Shown here piece after piece: positions 25,725 through 33,113 of a DNA stretch of 64,000 nucleotides (positions are counted from its first letter, which is position 1; every line of letters starts with the position of its first letter). The position numbers and the translations under genes were made by a program. The DNA comes from Verrucomicrobiota bacterium (GTDB lineage: Bacteria > Verrucomicrobiota > Verrucomicrobiia > Verrucomicrobiales > DEV007): NCBI GenBank assembly GCA_018970725.1, contig JAGWVU010000021.1:1-64000 (forward strand), read 5' to 3'. The notes under the pieces were generated by a model that was given only the letters and a program-made list of their open reading frames with translations, did no database searches and was not told the origin of the DNA.

Positions 25725-26357
25725 TCACGGCTTCACCAGCCCTTGGGGCAGTTGATCAAGACGTTCAAGTTCCGTGATTTCATGGAAGAACCAGGGTTTC
25801 CCGTCCTTCTTCTTCAAGATGACCGTCCTGCTGGCGTATTTGAGGCCATCATGTTCTTTCCAGTCGCTGAAACGGTAGAAGTCGCCCCGCCAATCCAACC
25901 GATACAGCAGGGAGGTTTCCGGGTCGAAGTAGAAGTCCATCGCGGGAGTCACGCTGCCCGTGACCCGGAGACCGGCCAGCAATTTGCCTTCGTCCGTGAG
26001 GCCGGGGAGGATCTCGAACTGGGATTTTGGATCGATCAGCAGGTCGAGCGACCAGGCGCGGACGTCCTCTTTCGCGGGTTCGTCGCCGCGTTCCTTTTGC
26101 CCAATCCACCATTGGTCCGGCTGGGAATAGACGGACTCGCGCTGGGAGCGTTGTTTGCCCGCCGGCGGCTCCGGCTTGTCGCCGAAGTGGAAGATTTCCT
26201 TGAAGCGGAAAATCTTGAGCAGTTTGTCCCTGCCGCCTACCGCCGCGACGGTCTGTTCGACCAACGGCTGCGGAGCAACCGAAGCGACCTGGGCCGATCC
26301 GGTCAGTGGCGAAAGAAAGATGGCGGTCACGGTGAGAAGACCGAAGGATCGGGTCAT
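25725..26357 (-). CDS. Exported LolA-like outer-membrane lipid/lipoprotein carrier
   Basis: The 210-residue protein has a signal peptide (GLLTVTAIFLSPLTGSAQVA). A strand-rich body follows, with VGGRDKLLKIFRFKEIFHFG, LLIDPKSQFEILPGLTDEG, DFYFDPETSLLYRLDWRGDF and YASRTVILKKKDGKPWFFHE. This layout resembles outer-membrane lipoprotein-sorting (LolA/LolB-like) domains that bind acyl chains in a half-barrel. I start at the ATG at 26357 because the signal peptide begins there with AGG upstream; one five codons earlier is possible. A pectate-lyase remnant lies upstream in the same frame. Confidence 0.7.
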   Translation of the reverse strand: MTRSFGLLTVTAIFLSPLTGSAQVASVAPQPLVEQTVAAVGGRDKLLKIFRFKEIFHFGDKPEPPAGKQRSQRESVYSQPDQWWIGQKERGDEPAKEDVRAWSLDLLIDPKSQFEILPGLTDEGKLLAGLRVTGSVTPAMDFYFDPETSLLYRLDWRGDFYRFSDWKEHDGLKYASRTVILKKKDGKPWFFHEITELERLDQLPQGLVKP

Positions 26358-26449
26358 GTTGAATGCCTGCATTTTCTGTGGACGAACCGGAGACACAGCG
26401 ACAGCCGCCGGGCAACAAACAAGGCCGGGTTTTTCGTGCGCGGTCTGGC

Positions 26450-26594
26450 CCGCCACCGTGATGACACGGCCGCCCCGACCGCCGCTCGTCCATTTGCCCG
26501 CGCCTTCGGCCTCGGGGAATGCAGGGATGGGTGGCGGCCCGGCCTCATCCAGTGCAGCAAGACTGAGGAACAGAGTCGTCGCGACGGCTTTCAT
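26450..26594 (-). pseudogene. Pectate lyase N-terminal remnant
   Basis: A signal-like start (MKAVATTLFLSLAALDEAGP) is followed by PAFPEAEGAGKWTSGGRGGR and VITVAG. This is the conserved N-terminus of pectate lyases (AFPGAEG.G....GGRGG.V..V). The homology stops at once and the frame runs on into the next gene, so the catalytic beta-helix is gone. Confidence 0.65.
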
Positions 26595-26783
26595 GATGGA
26601 TCCAGGGTGATGGAATGGTGGTCTTCGGTCTGCCCGGCCCATTTCGCTGAGCGTCAGGGCGTCTGTGGCAGGCTCCCCTGCCGGGGTGCGGGATGGATCG
26701 ATTCAGAGATCCGGTGGTGCCGCCACGTTCCACCAACGGCTAACGGCTCCATGCGTCCGGCATGGGAGAGGTTTTCCACAGGC

Positions 26784-28631
26784 TCATGGGACCTGACGGC
26801 CGAAGCGTTTCTCCAGATCGCCGTAGGAGAGTTGGATCAAGGTGGGGCGGCCGTGCGGGCAGCAATAGGGCAGTTCGCAGGCAAGGAGATCGGCGAGCAA
26901 TCTTTGGAGTTCGGGGTCGCGGAGGGTGTCGTTGGCCTTCACGGCGTGCCGGCAGACGGTGGTGGCGACGAGGTCTTCCCCGAGGCGGATGGAGGCGATC
27001 TGCCGGCTGGCTCGTTTGAGTTCCTCGACCACCTCGCTCATGTAGGCCGCCGGGTCGTCGTTCCGGAAAAAAGTCGGTACGCTGTCGATCTTGAGCGTGT
27101 TGGCTCCGAAGGGTTCGGCACCGATCCCGAGCTTTTGGAGGGCCTCCAGATTTTGCTGGACCAGATCGAACTCCCGTGGGGCGAGTTCGACGGTCACGGG
27201 GACGAGGAGCCGTTGGGAGGGGACGCCTTCCGCGGTCATGCGGTTGCGCATTTGTTCGAACAGGATGCGTTCGTGGGCGGCGTGTTGGTCCATCAGCACC
27301 AACCCTTCGGCGGACTCCATGAGCACGTAGAGTTTGCCGAGGACGCCGATGATCCGGAAATCCTCTGTGGTGACGGGGCGGTTGGCGGGGGAGTTTTCCG
27401 GTTCCGCCTGGGGTTCGGGCTGGAGCGGGGCCGGGGGCGTGGCGGCAGGTGGGGGGAAGGGGGCGTCGTTCCTCGAAGTCTCCGGGGGGCGTGGGGCGGG
27501 CGGGAGGGAGGCCCAGTCGTTGCGGAGCGCCGTCTGTTCCCGTTCGGGGATCAGGGGGACCTGGTGCCATCTTGGGGGGGCCGGGATCTCGGTGCGCCCG
27601 GGGATCATGGGCCGGACACTTTGTCCCGGAACGGTGGTCTGGGCGCGGGTGAGGGTTCGGCGGATGGCTGCGGTGACGGCGTGCCGGACGGCATGGCCAT
27701 CGCGGAAGCGGACCTCCTTTTTGGCCGGGTGGACATTGACATCCACGGCGAAGGGGCTCATTTCGAGAAAGAGAAAGACCACGGGAAACTGGCCCTTCAT
27801 GAGTGCGGTGTGATAGCCCTCGCGGAGGGCATGGTTGAGGGGGGCGGCCTCGACGGGGCGACCGTTGAGGAAGGTCAGTTGGAGGGAGCGGTTGGAGCGC
27901 CCCATCCCGAAGCCGCCGATGTAGCCGGAGACCTTGATATCCCCGTCCCCGTCGGGTTCGATTTCGAGCAAGCGGGTGGCGATCTCCGCTCCGGCGAGGC
28001 CTTGGATGCGTTCGAGGAGATGGCTCCGGGCCGGGAGCATGAAGTGCGGGCGGTCGTTGTGGATGAGGGTGAAGCCGACCTCGGGGTGGGCGATGGCCTG
28101 GAGGCGCACCTGTTGTTCCAGGTGACTGAACTCGGTGGCTTCTGTGCGGAGGAATTTGCGGCGGGCGGGGACGTTGTAGAACAGGGAGCGGACCTCCACC
28201 GTGGTTCCGGGGGCCTCCCCCGCGTCCTTGACTCCGCCGAGTTTGCCGCCATCGACGACGACCTCGGTGCCCTGCAAGGCCTCTTTTTCGCGGGTGGTGA
28301 GGCGGAAACGGGAAACGCTGGCGATGCTGGGAATGGCCTCGCCGCGGAAGCCGAGGGTGCGGATGCCATCAAGATCCTCGGTGGAGCGGATCTTCGAGGT
28401 GGCATGTCGTTCCAAGCACATCAGGGCATCGTCCCGGTTCATGCCGGAGCCGTCGTCGACCACCCGGATGAGGCTGATGCCGCCCCGGTTTGCGATGACT
28501 TCGAGGTTCCCCGCGCCGGCGTCGAGGCTGTTTTCGACGAGTTCCTTGACCACGGAGGCGGGGCGGTCGACCACCTCTCCGGCGGCGACTTGACTGGCGA
28601 GGGCGTCGGGAAGGATTCGAATTCGGCCCAT
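26784..28631 (-). CDS. mutL: DNA mismatch repair protein MutL
   Basis: The 615-residue protein has the GHKL ATPase domain at the N-terminus: VVKELVENSLDAGA, VDDGSGM and GFRGEAIPS. A transducer part and a Pro-rich linker follow (residues ~330-420). The C-terminal dimerisation/endonuclease domain has DQHA..E....E (in DQHAAHERILFEQ) and CPHGRP. These two mark endonuclease-type MutL, which nicks the new strand and replaces MutH. The ATG at 28631 begins MGRIRILPDALASQVAAGEV. It diverges from the Fe-S carrier gene. No mutS is in the window. Confidence 0.96.
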   Translation of the reverse strand: MGRIRILPDALASQVAAGEVVDRPASVVKELVENSLDAGAGNLEVIANRGGISLIRVVDDGSGMNRDDALMCLERHATSKIRSTEDLDGIRTLGFRGEAIPSIASVSRFRLTTREKEALQGTEVVVDGGKLGGVKDAGEAPGTTVEVRSLFYNVPARRKFLRTEATEFSHLEQQVRLQAIAHPEVGFTLIHNDRPHFMLPARSHLLERIQGLAGAEIATRLLEIEPDGDGDIKVSGYIGGFGMGRSNRSLQLTFLNGRPVEAAPLNHALREGYHTALMKGQFPVVFLFLEMSPFAVDVNVHPAKKEVRFRDGHAVRHAVTAAIRRTLTRAQTTVPGQSVRPMIPGRTEIPAPPRWHQVPLIPEREQTALRNDWASLPPAPRPPETSRNDAPFPPPAATPPAPLQPEPQAEPENSPANRPVTTEDFRIIGVLGKLYVLMESAEGLVLMDQHAAHERILFEQMRNRMTAEGVPSQRLLVPVTVELAPREFDLVQQNLEALQKLGIGAEPFGANTLKIDSVPTFFRNDDPAAYMSEVVEELKRASRQIASIRLGEDLVATTVCRHAVKANDTLRDPELQRLLADLLACELPYCCPHGRPTLIQLSYGDLEKRFGRQVP

Positions 28632-28697
28632 GGCGGGGTTGGGGGATGGCGGCTGCGGGTTGACCGGAGCGGGTTTCGGATCTAACCTGCCATTCAC

Positions 28698-29030
28698 ATG
28701 ATCACTGTCACCGGGGAGGCCGTCAACCAACTTCGTGCCATGTTAGAGGAGAAAGGCGGGGTGGCGGAAGGCTGCGGGCTCCGCCTCGCGGTGGAGAAGG
28801 GAGGGTGCGCGGGGATGCAATACACGATGCGTCTGGCGCCGCCGGCGGACGGGGACGAGGTGGTGGAAGCGGGGGGGGTGCGCTTCATCGTGGACCACGC
28901 GAGCCTGCGTTTTCTCGAGGGGAGCCGCGTGGATTACGAGGATTCCCTCAATGATTCCGGCTTCAAGATCCACAATCCCAACGCGGCCCGGAGTTGCGGA
29001 TGCGGCACTTCGTTTGAAGTGGGATCCTGA
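28698..29030 (+). CDS. A-type iron-sulfur carrier protein (IscA/ErpA family)
   Basis: The protein (110 aa) has the three conserved cysteines of the family: one in GGCAGMQY and the C-terminal CGCG pair in RSCGCGTSF. It also has ITVTGEAVNQLRAMLEEKGG at the start and VEAGGVRFIVDHASLRFLEG in the middle. A-type carriers deliver Fe-S clusters to client apoproteins. It is 18 bp upstream of an unknown membrane protein. Confidence 0.93.
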   Translation: MITVTGEAVNQLRAMLEEKGGVAEGCGLRLAVEKGGCAGMQYTMRLAPPADGDEVVEAGGVRFIVDHASLRFLEGSRVDYEDSLNDSGFKIHNPNAARSCGCGTSFEVGS

Positions 29031-29047
29031 GGGGAAACGGAGTTCCC

Positions 29048-29812
29048 ATGGAATTCTTCAGCAGTGACCGCACCACGTTCGCCCGTCAGGTGCGGCTGGC
29101 GAACCAGCGCGACGGGGCGCACAACGAGTTCATCATTTGGGCGGCCATCATCGCCATTCTGGCGGCACTCTGCGCCTTTTCGTGGACCTTCTGCCTCTAT
29201 GTCTTCGGCCGGCCGGAGAACGCCTTCAATTACAATCTCCTGCTCGATCTGGGGAAACTGCCGCAACTGAAGGATTACCAGCCGGGCAACGCTCCCCGGG
29301 GCCGGTTCCACACGCCGCGTGACTTGTATCAGTTGTATTTCAACAACGATGCCCGCTCCTTGCGTGCCCTCAGCGCGGTCTTGCGGAGGCAATTCATCAC
29401 GAACTTCAGCGGAGTCGAACGCGTCACCTACCTTCGGGGAACCTTTCTTCTCCGGGAGTCGCGTCGTCTCGGGCCGGGGGACTTGTTCCCCTCTGGATGG
29501 GCCTTCCGGGGGCCTGCGGAGGATTACCCGGACGTGGTGGTGGAATACCTCCTCCCCGCGCCGGTGGTGCCGGATTCCCCCCCGGTTCCCGGAGCCAAGG
29601 CGGTTTTCGAGGTCGGAGGTTCGGCGGTTTGTGCCGCGGTGATCAACGTCGCGAAGTTGGGCCAGAACCAGCTGGTTTTCACCGCGGTGCCGATCGTCTA
29701 CGGAGATCATGAAGCCATTTCCGGGACCGTGCTCCGTTTGGAACCGCCCGTGCGGCTCGACCTCAAGGGGAATCTGCCGGTGTTCCGGGAAGCCGGGACC
29801 GCCAAACCCTGA
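29048..29812 (+). CDS. Hypothetical single-span membrane protein
   Basis: I do not recognise the family. The 254-residue protein has a ~38-residue polar N-terminus, a strong membrane span (IIWAAIIAILAALCAFSWTF), and a ~190-residue extracytoplasmic part. That part is strand-rich, with FGRPENAFNYNLLLDLGKLP, a VTYLRGTFLLRESRRL segment and VVVEYLLPAPVV. It follows the Fe-S carrier by 18 bp and precedes the receiver-like protein by 71 bp. Confidence 0.65.
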   Translation: MEFFSSDRTTFARQVRLANQRDGAHNEFIIWAAIIAILAALCAFSWTFCLYVFGRPENAFNYNLLLDLGKLPQLKDYQPGNAPRGRFHTPRDLYQLYFNNDARSLRALSAVLRRQFITNFSGVERVTYLRGTFLLRESRRLGPGDLFPSGWAFRGPAEDYPDVVVEYLLPAPVVPDSPPVPGAKAVFEVGGSAVCAAVINVAKLGQNQLVFTAVPIVYGDHEAISGTVLRLEPPVRLDLKGNLPVFREAGTAKP

Positions 29813-29882
29813 CGACGTTTTCTTTTTCCGTTGAGTTGCGGGGCCGGATGAAACAACTTGGTCCAGCGGAGTTCTTCAGGCC

Positions 29883-30317
29883 ATGGATGACGGCATCGTG
29901 ACAAATCCCGCCGGCCTGCCGCCGGTCCTCGTGGCGCACGAGGAGGTGTCGACGATGCGCCTGGTCCGGGATTCCCTGCTCGGGTTCACGCTTTGTGAGG
30001 TCGACACCTGTTTCAGCGGGGAAGTCGCCTTCGAGCGGTGTTTGCAGAAGCGCTACAAGTTGATTCTACTCAGCTTGCATCTTCCTGTTTTGTCCGGGGA
30101 ATTGCTCTACGAGTTGTTGGCCAAGGTGCAGCATTACAGCCCCGCCCCCGGGCGTTCCCTGCCTCCGGTGATTTTCGTGGGGGAGAGCAGCGACCAGCAC
30201 CGGGTCGAGGAGTTGCAGCGTGACGTCCGGGTCAAGGGGCTCCTCATCAAGCCGCTGCGGATCGACCGGATTCTCGCGAAGGCGAAGTTGGTTCTGGCGG
30301 AGAGACCGATGGCCTGA
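29883..30317 (+). CDS. Degenerate receiver-domain protein
   Basis: The 144-residue protein has the size and hydrophobic pattern of a stand-alone response regulator receiver: PVLVAHEEVSTMRLVRDSL, KLILLSLHLPVLSGELLYEL, PPVIFVGESSD, then a Lys in LLIKPLR. The phospho-acceptor Asp position reads Ser (LLSLHLP), and the acidic pocket reads HEE. It is therefore likely a pseudo-receiver that is not phosphorylated. A 15-bp gap separates it from the convergent purB. Confidence 0.7.
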   Translation: MDDGIVTNPAGLPPVLVAHEEVSTMRLVRDSLLGFTLCEVDTCFSGEVAFERCLQKRYKLILLSLHLPVLSGELLYELLAKVQHYSPAPGRSLPPVIFVGESSDQHRVEELQRDVRVKGLLIKPLRIDRILAKAKLVLAERPMA

Positions 30318-30331
30318 ACGGTTCCCGCGCC

Positions 30332-31762
30332 TCAGAGAATGTCACCGGGGCAGTAGCTTTCGGCGCCGGGGAAGTCCGCGAGGACGGAGCGGACGGCGGC
30401 TTGGAAAGCGGCGACCTGGTCCTTGGCGGCTCCGGTCCTGGTCATTCCCTGGTGGAGGCAGTCCTCGAGATCCTCCCGGGTCAGCGCGACGCGCGGGTCC
30501 GCGGCCAGCCGGGAGACGAGTGACGATTCCGGGTGGGTTTCGTCGCGCAGGGCTTTGGCCGCGGCCACGGCGTGTTCCTTGATGGCTTCATGGGCGGTTT
30601 CCCGTCCGACTCCGCGGCGGACCGCTTCCATGAGAAAGGTGGTGGAGAGGAGGAAGGGAAGATAACGCTGGTTCTCGCGCTCCATGGCGGCGGGGTGCGC
30701 TTCCATCTGACCGAGGATCACGAGGAAGGTTTCGAGCAGTCCGTCGAGGGCGAAGAAGGCATCCGGCAGCACAATCCTGCGCACGACGGAGCAGGAGACA
30801 TCCCCCTCGTTCCATTGATCCCCGGCGAGGCCGGAGGCCATCGTGAGATGTCCCTTGAGGATGAGATGAAGGCCGTTGAGGCGTTCACAGGAGCGGCTGT
30901 TCATCTTGTGGGGCATGGCGGAGGAGCCGACCTGGCCGGGAGCGAAGCCTTCGCCGGCGGTTTCATGTCCCGCCATGAGCCGCAGGGTTTTCGCGAGGCT
31001 GGAAGGGGCGGAGCCGAGTTCGGTGAGGACGGACACCACCCGGAAATCGAGGCTCCTCGGGTAGACTTGGCCGACGGCGCCCAGTGCGGCGGGGAAGCCG
31101 AGGTGATGGAGCAGGCGTTCCTCGAGACGGGTCACCTTGGCGGGATCACCGCCGACGAGGGAGAGCTGGTCCAGTTGGGTGCCGACGGCTCCCTTGAGAC
31201 CGCGGGCCGGGTAGGTGGCGATAACGTGCCGCAGTTGTTCCAAGGCGCCGAGCAGTTCCCCGCCGAACATGGCGAGGCGTTTGCCGAACGTGGTCAACTG
31301 GGCGGGGACGTTGTGGGTGCGCGCGGTCAGGACCAGGTCCGCATACTCCCCGGCGCGGAGGGAGAGCCGGGCGAGGGCGGCCGCCGTTTTGCGGGCGGTG
31401 AGGCGCAGCGCCTCCATGACCTGCAGCTGTTCCACATTTTCTGTGAGGTCGCGACTTGTCAGCCCCTTGTGAATCTGTTCGTGTCCCGCAAGCCCGCAAA
31501 ACTCGTCGATCCGAGCCTTGACATCGTGCCGGGTGATCCGTTCCCGCGCCATGATCGAGTCGAGATCCACCCGTTCCTTGACCGCTTCGTAAGCGGCAAT
31601 GGCCTCCGGCGGGATCGGAATGCCGACGTCCTGCTGGGCGCGCATCACGGCGATCCAGAGCTCGCGTTCGCGAATCACCTTGGCCGCGGGAGACCAGATC
31701 CGGCACATCGCTTCGGAAGCGTAGCGCTCGGCGAGAACATTGGGCACGAAGGTTTCGGGCAT
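30332..31762 (-). CDS. purB: Adenylosuccinate lyase
   Basis: The 476-residue enzyme catalyses two purine steps, releasing fumarate from SAICAR and from adenylosuccinate. It has the superfamily signature GSSAMPHKMNSRSCERL, the active-site LTSRDLTENV segment, and TARTHNVPAQLTTFGKR. The ATG at 31762 gives the standard N-terminus. The upstream frame to 31855 is out-of-family and low quality. No other purine genes are nearby. Confidence 0.95.
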   Translation of the reverse strand: MPETFVPNVLAERYASEAMCRIWSPAAKVIRERELWIAVMRAQQDVGIPIPPEAIAAYEAVKERVDLDSIMARERITRHDVKARIDEFCGLAGHEQIHKGLTSRDLTENVEQLQVMEALRLTARKTAAALARLSLRAGEYADLVLTARTHNVPAQLTTFGKRLAMFGGELLGALEQLRHVIATYPARGLKGAVGTQLDQLSLVGGDPAKVTRLEERLLHHLGFPAALGAVGQVYPRSLDFRVVSVLTELGSAPSSLAKTLRLMAGHETAGEGFAPGQVGSSAMPHKMNSRSCERLNGLHLILKGHLTMASGLAGDQWNEGDVSCSVVRRIVLPDAFFALDGLLETFLVILGQMEAHPAAMERENQRYLPFLLSTTFLMEAVRRGVGRETAHEAIKEHAVAAAKALRDETHPESSLVSRLAADPRVALTREDLEDCLHQGMTRTGAAKDQVAAFQAAVRSVLADFPGAESYCPGDIL

Positions 31763-31853
31763 GGCAACCGCATCTCTCCGGCACATGACGGGCGGATGCA
31801 ACCGGAGATCCGGCCGGGATGCATGGCCCCCGGCCGAAGCGGCCTGATGCCAC

Positions 31854-31869
31854 ATGACTGTGCAGTCAT
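31854..31869. promoter_or_regulatory. 7-bp perfect dyad upstream of the protease-helicase pair
   Basis: ATGACTG and CAGTCAT flank TG in the 136-bp gap between purB and the divergent protease gene. It is a candidate operator for the defence-like pair. No clean -10 or -35 can be assigned. Confidence 0.4.
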
Positions 31870-31898
31870 TTCACATGGATTTTTCTCATTGGATTTTT

Positions 31899-33095
31899 AT
31901 GAAGACTCAAACGAACATCGCCCTCGCCATGAAACCTGAACCTCTCCATCCACTCCCCTATCACCAACAGATCGCCCGGTATTTCCAAAGCCGGTATTCC
32001 GCCGTCTGGGCTTCCTTCGATGCGGCCCGGAGAGCGGAAATCCGCCGGTCGGAGGTGGAGTTGAAACTGCTCAAGACTTCTTTCCGGCTCTCCGAGACGG
32101 ATCACCCCGGGCTTTACGAGGCGGTGGCCCGGGCCCGCTCCATCCTGGGATTGGAGCAACCGATCATCCTGTATCAATCGAACCGCGCGCATCAGGACAA
32201 CGCCGCGATGTTTTTCACGGAGAAAGAGGGGCATCTCCAGTTCGAAGGAGAGATTCTCAAGGTGTTGCGGCCGGAGGAAATCGCGGCCGTAATTGGTCAT
32301 GAAGCGGGGCATTACAAGTTGTGGACGCTCGACGACGGCCGCTACCACACCACCTCCCGGATCCTGGACACGATCAAGGCGCAGGGAGATCTGCACCCCA
32401 GTCTCAAAGAGAGCTGCCGGCTCTTTCAGTTATATACCGAGATTTACTGTGACCGCGCCGGGGCGTCGGTCGCGGGAAGCGCGGAGCCGATGGTTTCGGC
32501 GCTGGTGCGTCTTGCGGCGGGGGAGGTAATCGTGTCACCCGCGGACTACATCGCGCAAGCCGAGGAAATCTTCCGGAGATCGGGCGCGGAATGCAGCCAT
32601 GGGGATACCCATCCGGAGAGATTCATCCGGGCACGGGCGGTGGCCCGGTGGTTCGGCAGGGATATGGCGCGGCCGGAGGGCGAGTTGGATCGGTTGATCG
32701 AGCAAATGATCGGAGGACGCAAGGGGTTGAACGAGATCGATGCGGTGGCCCGGGATCGGCTGGCGGATTGGACCCGGACGATTTTGCGTCATCTCGACGA
32801 GAGCGTCCGAGAGGTGCGGACCACGGGTTGGCAGAAGCACTTCGACCGGTTTCAGCCGGGCGACGGAAATCCGCCCGGGGAGGGGAGTCCGACCCTGGAA
32901 GGAATTCGCGAGGGGTTGGCCGGTGAATCCGGGACGATCCGGGATTACTTCGTGTTTCTCCTGATGGACTTCGCGGCGGTGGATCCCTCGGTGGAAAAAT
33001 TCATGACGCAGTGCAAGGAAACGGCCGTGCTGTTGGGATTGGAATGCCGTTTCGACGAGCTTGTGCAGCGGGACCTCATCGCCTTGGCCGCCTGA
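31899..33095 (+). CDS. HExxH metalloprotease (M48-like) paired with helicase
   Basis: The 398-residue protein contains GHEAGHYKLW near residue 135, the HExxH zinc motif, and YTEIYCDRAGA ~45 residues later, which offers the third zinc ligand as in M48 peptidases. No membrane span or signal peptide is seen, so it is cytosolic, unlike HtpX. The N-terminal half is helical with paired charges. The C-terminal ~150 residues are helical and unlike any family I know. The start is uncertain: ATG 31899 or 31929, neither with a clear ribosome site. The large helicase gene begins 18 bp downstream, so the two form one operon. Confidence 0.8.
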   Translation: MKTQTNIALAMKPEPLHPLPYHQQIARYFQSRYSAVWASFDAARRAEIRRSEVELKLLKTSFRLSETDHPGLYEAVARARSILGLEQPIILYQSNRAHQDNAAMFFTEKEGHLQFEGEILKVLRPEEIAAVIGHEAGHYKLWTLDDGRYHTTSRILDTIKAQGDLHPSLKESCRLFQLYTEIYCDRAGASVAGSAEPMVSALVRLAAGEVIVSPADYIAQAEEIFRRSGAECSHGDTHPERFIRARAVARWFGRDMARPEGELDRLIEQMIGGRKGLNEIDAVARDRLADWTRTILRHLDESVREVRTTGWQKHFDRFQPGDGNPPGEGSPTLEGIREGLAGESGTIRDYFVFLLMDFAAVDPSVEKFMTQCKETAVLLGLECRFDELVQRDLIALAA

Positions 33096-33113
33096 AACCA
33101 GAGGCAACAAACA

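Noticed and set aside
25644-28685. 1013-codon open frame on the plus strand
   Set aside because: It lies antisense to mutL and the LolA-like gene. Its translation is Gly/Val/Asp-rich with no family motif, a typical shadow in GC-rich DNA.
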